DNA of 64,000 nt, taken from NCBI GenBank assembly GCA_001465935.1, contig LNKV01000007.1, positions 558,001-622,000 on the forward strand. Direction: 5' to 3'. The position numbers were made by a program, and so were the translations under genes. The notes beneath the pieces are model-generated. The model was not told the DNA's origin. It saw nothing but the letters and a program-made list of their open reading frames with translations, and searched no databases. The DNA comes from Clarireedia homoeocarpa. Its lineage: Eukaryota > Ascomycota > Leotiomycetes > Helotiales > Rutstroemiaceae. Positions 33,475-42,864 of this stretch are shown here, in pieces. The first letter of the stretch is position 1. Each line of letters starts with the position of its first letter.

Positions 33475-34779
33475 ATGGCGGCCGAAAAGGTTCACACTAT
33501 CAACAGCTTCCAGATGGGAAGACTGCATGGCAAGAATGCAATTGTCACTGGTGCTGCAGGGTGAGTCATGATTTCTCTACATACGGTGAAGGGGAGCCGG
33601 GTTTGAAATCTCGGCATCGATGATAGTTCAAGATGCCAGATGTCACGATACTCTTCTTTATCTGGAAATGGAGAGCCTTAAGGACGGTCAGAGAGGAATC
33701 TATCTGGCCATCCACACACGTGACCTGTAAATCATGTGGGATAAAACTAGGCCTTCGAGTCGTGGCTCCGCAGAACAAGCGAAACAGCTCGGGCTGGAGC
33801 GGAGTAAACTCGCTCAAAGCGTCAAACCCGCAACAGCCTCCCCATCACGTGGTCACGGAGGCTCCATGCTAACAACCACACCAGAGGAATCGGGCTAGAG
33901 ACATGTATTCTCTTCGCCAAAGAAGGTGCCAACGTCCTGATGGCAGATATTTCCGCTCCAGCTCTCGAGAAAGCATCCGCTAAACTCCGCCAACTCGTTC
34001 CCTCCGCCCACAAAGTTGAAGTCCAAGTATGTGATGTCTCCAAAGAAGCCGATATCGAAAAAGCCGTTGCCCATCTTGAGCCATGGGGTGGCGTTGACAT
34101 CATGTTCAACAACGCCGGAATCATGCACGCTGATGATGCTGATGCTATCGATACCCCCGAGAAGATCTGGGATTTGACGCAAGCCATTAATGTCAAGGGT
34201 GTTTGGTTTGGCTCAAAACATGCCGTTATTTCTATGCGCAAGAACAAGAAGACCAAAGGCTCAATTATCAACACTGCATCGGTCGTTGCGTTAGTTGGCT
34301 CAGCGACTCCACAACTTGCTTACACGGCATCTAAAGGTGCTGTTTTGGCCATGACGCGTGAATTGGCTATCGTTCATGCTAGAGAAGGATTCCGCTTCAA
34401 CGCTTTGTGTCCGGCGCCTTTGAATACACCCCTTCTCCAGGACTGGCTTGGAGATGACAAACCCAAGCGTATGAGACGTGAAATTCACTTCCCGTCTGGT
34501 AGATTCGGTGAGGCAATTGAACAGGCTCAAGCGGTGTTGTTCTTGGCTAGCGATGAGAGCAGCTTTGTGAATGGACAAGTATGTATTCCTTCTTTCTTTC
34601 TTTCACGCTATGAAATGCTATGCTTTCAACGAAATACTAAACTACTACAATAGGACTTCGTCGTGGATGGTGGCATGACAAAGGCATACGTTACTCCCGA
34701 AGGACCACCACTTCCGGCACCATCTAACAATGCTCATCTCAGTGAGCAGGTAGATGCTATTCGGGGCACTAGTATCTAG
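33475..34779 (+). CDS. Short-chain dehydrogenase/reductase (classical)
   Basis: NAD(P)-dependent oxidoreductase of the classical SDR family, 301 aa. Exons are 33475-33560, 33885-34578 and 34654-34779. The cofactor motif TGAAGGIG is split by intron 1 (GTGAGT...ACCAG), unusually long for this window at 324 nt. Other landmarks are LMADIS (beta2 acidic turn favouring NAD), MFNNAGIM, a serine-region IINTASVVALVGSATP, the catalytic YTASK and an ending FVVDGGMTKAYVTPEG typical of FabG/2,5-dichloro-diol dehydrogenase-like proteins. The Asp at the end of beta2 argues for NAD over NADP (family rule). Substrate is unknown. The last exon carries the VDGG cofactor-domain closure, so the second intron must be removed. 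Confidence 0.88.
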
Positions 34780-35500
34780 ACATTCGTTTCCTCACATGTG
34801 TGTAGACTTTAAGATAGGCTTTGCATACACCATAGATAAGCAATAGACCAAAGATCTCAAAGTTTTCCTTTGCTACCTATTGATTATCAATATATTTGAG
34901 TCGGAGATGGAACAAAGCATACCATGAATCTATCCGGCTCAGCTAGCTAAACATTCCTCTGGCCGAGTATATATCTCGGAGGTTGTAGTGATTACGAGAA
35001 GTTCCACCGAGCGTCGCAGAGCTTGTGACGTAAGTAAACTAAGACTTGAAATTTGAAGACAAATCAATGGCCTGAAGAATTACATACATACTTATTTGCT
35101 AACTTCTCAGAAATGCTCAGAAGCCAGGGGGGGGGATATTCAATAGAAGTTGATGTTCATAGAGCTTACATCATCACACATTCAGCTTTCTATCAAGATT
35201 ACTACTAACGTCACTGAAATAAGCCAGAATGGAGTCGGTGACATCGTCGACGATTTGACAAACTCAGCTTTTTGAGAATTTGTGTATATCGTTCGATTCC
35301 GTCATCGAAACTCAAACGGAGACATTTCGCCAAGACTACGTCATCATACGAATGGTGGTGTGTGGCTTTGAAGACGCTCTGCTTGCTCATCACTTCTATT
35401 TATCTGTAATAACTATGGTTCTCATATAAACTATTTTTTGTAAAAGTGTTTTGAACGCCGGATATTTGCAGTAGACCCCTCCCTCAATCTAATATGTGCC
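34780..35500. other. Convergent intergenic
   Basis: No gene recognised. It holds a short poly-G run near 35126-35134 and AT-rich 3' flanks. Confidence 0.5.
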
Positions 35501-36704
35501 TTAATTGTAGGAATCCCCTCCCCCATCACCCACTCCCCTCTCCAGCCCCTTATCAAACGCCACCAGCAACGCATAAACCACCTCCGCAACATCCATCTTC
35601 ACCCCAAGCTTCCTCCCCCTCTTTACCGGCTCCCCCAAAATCGCCTCCACCTCCAACCTCCGCCCCATCTTCGCATCCGTCAGCATACTCGTCCCAATAC
35701 TCCGCATCGCCCTGATCCTCGCAATCTGCCCGTCCACCAACCCCTCCCTAACACTCCCCCCCTCCCTCCTCGCCACCTCCGCCATCTCCTCCATCAGCCT
35801 CCGCGTCACCCGCTCCGCCTCCCCCGACGACTCCAACCACTCGTGCGTATGCACTCTGCTCAGCGTCGTCAGGCAATTCCACGCACAGTTCCAAATACAC
35901 TTCTCCCATCTCTTCGCCTGCAGCTCCTCGGGCGATAGAATCTCAATCGGCGTCCCGCCTTGCTTGAGCAATTCCGTAAATTCAAGGAGTCGTTGGTTTT
36001 CCACCACGATGGACAGCTCCCGGTTCAGGGATATCCCGATTTGCAGATTCTCCGAGGAGGTGTGGTGCACGGTGCCTGGGGGGGTTTGGAGGCCCCCTGT
36101 CCAGGCGATGCAGGAGAGGATGGTGCAGTGGGGGAATTGTGCGTGGAAGGGGGTTTCGTTGCCGATGCCGTTTTGGATGAGCACGAGGGTTGTGGATGCG
36201 TGCACGATGGGGGTGAGGGTCTGCGCGAGGGCGGGTTGGTTGATGGCTTTTTGCGTGCAGATTATGTAGTCGTAAGGTTCTGGGGGGGCGTCGGTGAGGG
36301 ATTGGAGGACTGGGAGGGCTGTTAGTCAAGGGGTTTGGGGGGATGTAGAAGAATTTGGGGGGTTGATGTACCGTGGGCTGGATGAAAGATGTGTTCTCCG
36401 TGGTTTTCGCTGATGATTTTCATGCCCTGGGTTCGGTCAGTCTGCGTGAAGCGTAAAGTACATATGTAATCCTCATGATTTTCTGGGTAAGGTAGGCATA
36501 CATTGTTTTTTACAACTTCATAATTCGATCTCGCCACGACTGTTAGACGGACATTTGGACATCGACTCAGAATGAAAGCATAGATGGAACCAATTCTGCA
36601 ACAAAAGTCAGTCATTGGGTGTGGTAGCTATTGCATCTTGGAAGGACTTACGCTCCGAGGCCATAGACCATGACATTGTATGTTTTATCTTCATTCGCAG
36701 CCAT
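35501..36704 (-). CDS. 2-dehydropantoate 2-reductase (ketopantoate reductase family)
   Basis: PanE/ApbA-family NADPH enzyme, reducing ketopantoate to pantoate in pantothenate/CoA synthesis, or a paralogue acting on another 2-keto acid. Exons are 36704-36652, 36595-36502, 36426-36372 and 36318-35501, giving 339 aa. The Rossmann motif VYGLGAIGSIYAFIL is completed across intron 1. The 75-nt intron 2 is a multiple of three and has no stop, but removing it gives the family-like NYEVVKNNGMKIISENHGEH. Other landmarks are YDYIICTQKAINQP with the conserved Lys, LVLIQNGIGNE and a C-terminal helical domain with RWEKCIWNCAWNCL and SMLTDAKMGRRLEVEAILG. This last phrase matches the family's 'SM..D...gr.tEiE.i.G' pattern. 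Fungi usually have several paralogues, so the exact role is open. Confidence 0.87.
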
Positions 36705-37311
36705 TGCTAAGACGTGGTATACTGATACTTATGGTTGCTTTCGAATTGCAGTTGTGTTATCTATTCCATGGAATATTTTGTTTTTTCCCCCAAATTGAAG
36801 AAAATTCCTCAGACATATATGAACAGGGTCGCCGACTTTTATACATCGACTCCGATAGCGGTCTTGGCAGTAAGAATTCTTACATGTTGCTATGATGGTA
36901 TCCGGCCGCACAGTGTGGAGTGTAAAGGCCTTATTAAGGAATGACGTGACTGTAGCATACTTGTAGTAATCATGTACAAGGAGCTGTGGGGTCCAGTGAT
37001 TGGTCTTCCATGACTCTTGTTGGTGATGTTGGGCTGATTGGTTTGAATTGGGTCTTGGACAACTCAGGCGGGGTAGTGGGGCAAGGGACGTTGCGTGGAG
37101 TGGAGTTACATGGGGAAAGTGGTTGGAATCGCTGTTCAAAACCGTTCATGGTAGGATATTAAGAAGTGTCTTATTCCATCATTGATAAAATCCAAACGAA
37201 AGTACTAAATCAAGTAAAAGTTGTTTCATATATCCTCTAACTACAAGGAAATTCTTTATGAAGCATTAGGCATGAAGAACCCAACATCACCCTCGCAGAA
37301 TTTAAAGCCAG
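36705..37311. other. Intergenic
   Basis: No gene recognised; it contains the promoter side of the reductase gene and the 3' flank of the 2EXR gene. Confidence 0.5.
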
Positions 37312-38847
37312 CTAGACATTCTCCAATCCCTTCCCCTTCCTAATCATAATGAAATGTACAGACGGAACAGACCAACTACGTCCCCCCCGCTCAACCGCTT
37401 CATCTCGTATCCTTTTAAGATCCGTCTCAATCTTCGCCCTCCAAAACTGAAAGTAGTCCAAACCATTCGCACCCGGATGCTGACTATACTCAAGAAGAGC
37501 CTCAGTCCAAAACTCAAGTCCGTCCGACGCACCTAGAGTGAAATGATCGTTGTAATCTCTGATACATTGAAGTTCGAGGAATCCCCAAGACAATTTAGGG
37601 TCGATTTTTGAGGTGCTAGTTTGAACACAACTATGTGATGGCGGGGATGATTCAATATACGAACTTTCATCCTCTGCTTGCCGGTCGTCTGGGAATTGAT
37701 CTGCTAATGCAATAATTGCGGACGCGAGTTTATCGTTTGCTAGCAGAGTGAGAACTTGTGCGATAAATGCGACCATAGTGCCACAAGCATATGTCTTTAC
37801 AGCTTCCGCAAACTGCGCTGCTATGGCATCAGCTTCTGTTTGAGATATGTGTAGCGATGAATCAATGACGGCTGCGATTTCGGGAAATCTCAGAAACAGT
37901 ATCATGATCTTAGAAGCATCTGCTGGCGTCAAGAGTCTGCGAACGCGGCAGAGGTTTGAATTGGAAAGCTCCTTTTCGTGAATTCCCCAGAGATCATCAT
38001 ATTCAACTTTTCGGGTAAGGTATTCTTGTCCTTCGCAATCGAGTGCAAGGAATAGTTCCTCCAAGCCGCCGAATAATCTAACAGCTGTTGCAATATCCTT
38101 CATATCATCCATCTTCCCAGGCAAGGGGGACATTGAAAAGGGCTGGCGCACATCTAATGCTAGACGTCTCACTCTCTTCATGTCATCAGGACGCATCTGA
38201 CCAATATTCCATGGTGTGCAGTCGAGACAACCCGCTGGACCAAAAGGATCCCTCAACGTAAGACCGTGCATTAAAACCAGAACATCGGATTTGAAGCTGA
38301 ACCAAGTTCGAGGGTCATTCGACCGAGTGCCATATGCCAATGAGAAGCCACTGACTTCTAGGGCGTGCCTTGACTCTTTGCAGACTTCTGAAATGATTGG
38401 CGGCGAAGATTTAGTATGCCAATAGCCTCTCCTCATAGCGTAATAAGTGACACCCCTGCTACTTATTTCCGGCACCTGGAGATAAAATGGCACGAGATTT
38501 TCACCAGACGCTGCGATTTCGTAAGATTGAACGTCAGACTCGTTGAGGTGAATGTCACTCAGAAGTCCTTGTATATAATGATTCTCAACGTCCAGTCCGA
38601 AATATTGCAAATCGGGATGTGGCTCTTCTGCTCGGTGATCTGCTATTGTGCGGCGATTCTTAAAGTCTGCACCATGCTCACGTTGCTCGTTCAGCACGAT
38701 CATCCGAGGCGGTGGTAATGTGAGCTGCCATATCATGTACCTGATTTCTGCTGGGAGTTTGGGAAAAAGATGGAACCGTTGAGAGGCCATTGGGAGTTGA
38801 GTTTCAGAGGAATCGAGAAGCCCCCCAAAACTTGTCGAGACATGCAT
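37312..38847 (-). CDS. 2EXR-domain protein
   Basis: Single-exon protein of 511 aa, or 492 aa if translation begins at the second Met (38790, MASQRFHLF), which directly precedes the domain and is my preferred start. The opening FHLFPKLPAEIRYMIWQLTL followed by PPPRMIV is the 2EXR signature, a large and functionally uncharacterised ascomycete family that superficially resembles an F-box. Another family-typical block is PPIISEVCKESRHALEVSGF, followed by a VLVLMHG strand and the RRLALDVRQPF region. No catalytic motif, signal peptide or membrane segment is visible. The C-terminal third (WGFLELQCIRDYNDHF...) is less conserved in my recollection. Function is unknown. Confidence 0.85.
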   Translation of the reverse strand: MHVSTSFGGLLDSSETQLPMASQRFHLFPKLPAEIRYMIWQLTLPPPRMIVLNEQREHGADFKNRRTIADHRAEEPHPDLQYFGLDVENHYIQGLLSDIHLNESDVQSYEIAASGENLVPFYLQVPEISSRGVTYYAMRRGYWHTKSSPPIISEVCKESRHALEVSGFSLAYGTRSNDPRTWFSFKSDVLVLMHGLTLRDPFGPAGCLDCTPWNIGQMRPDDMKRVRRLALDVRQPFSMSPLPGKMDDMKDIATAVRLFGGLEELFLALDCEGQEYLTRKVEYDDLWGIHEKELSNSNLCRVRRLLTPADASKIMILFLRFPEIAAVIDSSLHISQTEADAIAAQFAEAVKTYACGTMVAFIAQVLTLLANDKLASAIIALADQFPDDRQAEDESSYIESSPPSHSCVQTSTSKIDPKLSWGFLELQCIRDYNDHFTLGASDGLEFWTEALLEYSQHPGANGLDYFQFWRAKIETDLKRIRDEAVERGGRSWSVPSVHFIMIRKGKGLENV

Positions 38848-39427
38848 TTATCATCTCTATGCCAGATTGGGATTTGGGGTTGCAACCGAGGTGCACAAAG
38901 TTATGAAATCAATCAGCTCGCTTATGCAGGCTTTCCGGCTTCCTTCTTAGATATCACGGGCGATAACTTGGGTGATAATCGTAGTCGGCGATCGCATTCA
39001 TCTCGTTGCAAAGATTCTGTCGGTTCACTTAGTACAGCTGTAGGTGACGCAGGATAACTTAGGTTAAAAATCCATTTGTATTATCTTGCGCAAAGAGAGA
39101 AGAGAGAATCTCTCTTTCTTGCTAACTATATAAGCTTGGAGCCCCGGCAGTTCCGGCGGCTGTAGCAGCCATGTGGGCCCGGCTATGCCCGGCCATGCCC
39201 AGCTGCGTTCAGCTACATCCAGACAGATTCTATGCAGACGAACCTTCAGTTCTAAAGCATTCCAATGCGGTGATAACAATGTTAGCATCATCTAGTAAAG
39301 TAATCAATCTAGAGAACCTTATGTCAGAGTAAGGCTCTAGAAGCGCATCCCGCCATTGCTCCCATTCTGTCTAAGTTCAGTAGTGAAGTTGGGGCAACTG
39401 GAATCAAACCACCCTTCACTATCTCCC
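38848..39427. other. Intergenic
   Basis: No gene recognised. GGCCCGGCTATGCCCGGCCATGCCC at 39177-39200 is a short CCCGGCYATG direct repeat. Confidence 0.45.
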
Positions 39428-40825
39428 TCATTCCATATCATCATCCTCATCAACTTCCCCAAAGTCCTCCATATCCTCGTCCTCGTCGCCTTCAATAGAA
39501 TTAGACTGTGGTGTAGCTGCAACAGACCCTTCACCCATGCCATCCATATCATCGGCACCCCTCGTCTTCTCTAAATACAACCCCATACCTCCAGGTGGTC
39601 TCCTGAGAACACTTTGAGGACCCGAGTCAGCCGCCTTTTTCCTCCCCGGCATCTTCAACTTCTTCCCGTCCGGTCCAAAGCCTCTAATTCTATCCTCTTG
39701 CTGAAGAATTTCTTCTTCTTTTGCAATCTGATCAAGTCTTCTTTGGCCAACTTCCGCGCTGATCTTACCCGATTTCATATCCTTCCGTAACTGCGCCTGC
39801 TCAGCTGCTCGCTTTTGCTTCATCACCTGTCTCCACTGACTATTTGTATGTCTCTTTTGCGCCATCACCGTAACGAGATCTCTTTCCTTCTTGGCCTCCT
39901 TCGCCTGGATCAACGATTGCAAGAAGAACGCCTGGCTCTTCCGTTGATCAGAAGCCGCAACACCCACAGGTATTTTCAGCGCTCGTATATTACCTGATTT
40001 GTGGCTTTCTCCCGACTTATTCATACCATAGTGTTCGCTGGGATATTTCGCTTTGATAGCTGTCTTGGTTGCAGTTATGCGTGCTGCACTTGCGGCGAGG
40101 AGATCAACGTCGTTAGATATGTGACGGAGAATGGGCAGTTTACTGTCAGGATCGCGGGCTGTAAAGAGGAGCTCTGTGCCCATATTTTCTTCCCATTGAC
40201 ACTTATAGACATGCCCCTCGTACGCAACAACTGGATGTTTGGCATGGAGTCCAAGTATTTGCACCTCAGGTTTAATATCTGTAGATGCCCCGTTCTGATC
40301 TTTCGCCCCCCCAGCAGTTTGAGCTTTTGGCGCACCATTGGATCCTGACTCGGGTGGTGGCGCTTCTGCATCCTGGTCTTCGTTCTCCGCCATACCCTCA
40401 TCTTCATCATCGCCAACACCCTTTTTCGCATTCTTACCTTTGCCCTTGGCAGTTGGTAGACCGTCGCCTGTAATCGTAGTTGAATCTCCGAGGAATCTTC
40501 TATGCTTTCCTAAGCCCGGGTTCAACCATTGCTTCGCATTCCGGCGTGGGTGTGTCTTATTCAGCTTTCTTTTGACAGGTACATTTGGTGTAGTAAGGTC
40601 GAGCGTAACATAGAATGTCTGTGAAAGAAAAATAAGCTCTCGGTCATAGTACGACTGCAGTCGCATGTGGGACAATATCACCTCTGTCTCGGTCGTTGAG
40701 TATTCATATTCGTATTCATCTGAATCTTCGTCAAGATCCGCGACATCGATACTCATAGGCATTGAGTAAGATTTGTTCGATGGAGGGGCATCTGCCGTAG
40801 AAGGCGAGCCATTGTAGTCTGACAT
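39428..40825 (-). CDS. TFIIIC subunit with triple-barrel domain (Sfc7/tau-like)
   Basis: Nuclear protein matching the small TFIIIC subunit that helps recruit TFIIIB to RNA polymerase III genes. The triple-barrel core (PF10419) is visible as TFYVTLDLTT, VQILGLHAKHPVVAYEGHVY, KCQWEENMGTELLFT and LRHISNDVDLLAASAARI. A long acidic or Ala/Gly-rich insertion divides the first barrel strand from the rest. The C-terminal half is charged and coiled (KEAKKERDLVTVMAQK), with an acidic tail ending DEDDDME. The uninterrupted frame codes 465 aa, but 40681-40619 (63 nt, GTGATA...TTTCACAG) looks like an in-frame intron. Removing it joins TTETE to TFYVTLDL, restoring the family strand and giving 444 aa. Exons would then be 40825-40682 and 40618-39428. 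Confidence 0.85.
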   Translation of the reverse strand: MSDYNGSPSTADAPPSNKSYSMPMSIDVADLDEDSDEYEYEYSTTETEVILSHMRLQSYYDRELIFLSQTFYVTLDLTTPNVPVKRKLNKTHPRRNAKQWLNPGLGKHRRFLGDSTTITGDGLPTAKGKGKNAKKGVGDDEDEGMAENEDQDAEAPPPESGSNGAPKAQTAGGAKDQNGASTDIKPEVQILGLHAKHPVVAYEGHVYKCQWEENMGTELLFTARDPDSKLPILRHISNDVDLLAASAARITATKTAIKAKYPSEHYGMNKSGESHKSGNIRALKIPVGVAASDQRKSQAFFLQSLIQAKEAKKERDLVTVMAQKRHTNSQWRQVMKQKRAAEQAQLRKDMKSGKISAEVGQRRLDQIAKEEEILQQEDRIRGFGPDGKKLKMPGRKKAADSGPQSVLRRPPGGMGLYLEKTRGADDMDGMGEGSVAATPQSNSIEGDEDEDMEDFGEVDEDDDME

Positions 40826-41263
40826 CAGGGTCTATGATTTGGATGCAAGTTTCTTTGGAGAATTAGCAGCATATGCATCTGGTTTAACAGGTTAAGAATA
40901 TGAGAAGAGAGAATTTATTGTCGGAAAAGTTGGTTGAAGGAGAGATTGATGAAAGCTCTAATTCGAAGTAGAACTAGGGAAAAGTCTTCATGCCTAAGGC
41001 CAACATTTTCTCACTCGAACACCAAAGTAGAGAGAAATATATAGAGAAATAAGCGCATTTTGGATCAATGTGCAGTAGCTAATTGATGTTGCTGAACTGG
41101 CTCCTAGACGTCTGAGAGATTGTTATCTTTTACAGTGTCATTGATGTTTAGGGTGCTGTCATCGGACTGTTGTTTGTGCGCTGAAACATTGGGGACATTC
41201 AACGAGTGCGTAACTGGCATATTGACTTCTCTACATTGAATTGCTGCTTGTGAACTAAATCAT
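40826..41263. other. Intergenic
   Basis: 5' flank of the TFIIIC subunit gene and 3' flank of the methyltransferase gene; nothing else seen. Confidence 0.5.
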
Positions 41264-42204
41264 TCACTTCTCCAAAGACCCCTTGATATGAGGAAGGATT
41301 TTATAGGAAGGCTCATCCACCGGTGGCGCCAAATCAACCTTACTCCAAGCTCCAGCCTTCTTCAACGATCTCTCCGTATCCCTCGTAATCGAGCACCCGC
41401 CCAAGAAATGCGGCCATGGTATATCAATCAAAGCTACGCACACAAGTTAGCAGAAATTCACACCCCTATTCCTTCCTCATCCTCCTCCTTCCCCCAAAAG
41501 TTCACTCCACTCACCTTGATACCACTTGACCCACCCTCCCTGCTTTGTAAGCACATGCTCATAAAGCAACCAGATGCCGCCCTTTTTCAACTTCCCATAC
41601 AGAACCTCCATCATCTCCTCCGGCCTATCCACACTACACAAACACAAAATCGTGACAATCGAATCCACCGTCTCCTCTCCAATACCCCATTTCGTGAGGT
41701 CCTCAACGCCACCTTCAACAATCTCATACACATCAGTTAAACCCGCTTCTTCAATCCTTCGGCGCAAAATCGCGTAGTGATCACGATTTGGCTCGACACC
41801 ATAGATCTTCGTCACTTTAGATTTATCGAAGACACGAAGCCACTGTAAGCTTGTTAGTCTTTGATTCACTCAGAACAACTAACATCACCACGACCTGAGC
41901 TCGACACAACGAAAAGACAACATACCTCTCCGCTTCCCGGCCCGATATCAAGCACTACACCTCTAGCCTGCTTAATTATAGGCGCAGCATTCACACTTGC
42001 CGTTTGCCGAACCTGAGGTCCGACTTTACCCCAGAAGTGCGCAAACCATGCGTCTTTGGTGCGAGTAACGGACGTGAGCGCCGTAGGGTCGGAGGACAGC
42101 AGTGAGAGGATTGCGCCCGGGAGATAGCTAAGTGAGATGAACATGAATTGTAATGGGAAAAAGAGATGCAAAAGGACATCTTGTAGATATTCTTTGGTGT
42201 TCAT
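41264..42204 (-). CDS. Membrane-anchored SAM-dependent methyltransferase (METTL7-like)
   Basis: Class I methyltransferase of 258 aa. Exons are 42204-41926, 41842-41515 and 41433-41264 with phases that agree. The N-terminus MNTKEYLQDVLLHLFFP followed by LPGAILSLL is hydrophobic and could anchor the protein in a membrane or lipid droplet. Motif I is VVLDIGPGSGE, ending exactly at intron 1. The acidic strand-2 end is YGVEPNRDHY. VDSIVTILCLCSVDRPEEMM is the motif around strand 4, and LKKGGIWLLYEHV is the strand-5 region. This order and the membrane anchor resemble METTL7/thiol methyltransferase-like proteins and their fungal homologues. The substrate is unknown. The last exon (PWPHFLGGCSITRDTERSL) contains the usual 'GC...R' region, so it belongs to the gene. 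Confidence 0.87.
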
Positions 42205-42864
42205 TTTGCTCGGTTGGTTGAGTTCAGATAATATGGAAGAGAAACGAAAATGTACAAAAATTTTGATAGCTAGCGGGGTGATGAGGGAGCTTATATAGGT
42301 GAGGGAAGGTGGGGACAATATTAGAAACTCTCTGATATTTAGAGCGGCATATGAGGGTAATACGAATACATTAGATGCCCTACGTAAAGGAGCGATCAAC
42401 TTGTACAGGGGCGTGTAATGATTGGGCGAGAAAATGGGCGCATTTATCAGCTCGTGATTACCTCCTTTTCAAGGGCTTTGCTAACCGAGGGTTCCATGCT
42501 TGGACTCCAACCTCAACTCTACTCAATATTCTTGGACAGATGGTGAAATACTTAAAAGCAGTACTTAATCGTATTAAGATAAATTGTGTGCTTTACATTA
42601 TTGATTATAGTATCAGGCTCTTATATTGATAGGTACCTTTGGAGCTTGGTGTACAGCGATGAGTACAAACTGGAAAAAACCAAGCACTCCGTGGTCGACG
42701 GAGACTCTTAGATGGATCCATTCTCTCATTTCTAAGATATGCACATACGGAAAATGAGTCACACTCTAATCCAATCACAGTAGAAGCATAAAACGGCACT
42801 GGCAGCCGGCTTATCATTCATTACAATACAACAAAATGGTATAATATTTGCACCCCTTCATACA
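42205..42864. other. Intergenic
   Basis: Promoter side of the methyltransferase gene and 3' flank of the helicase gene; no gene recognised. Confidence 0.5.
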
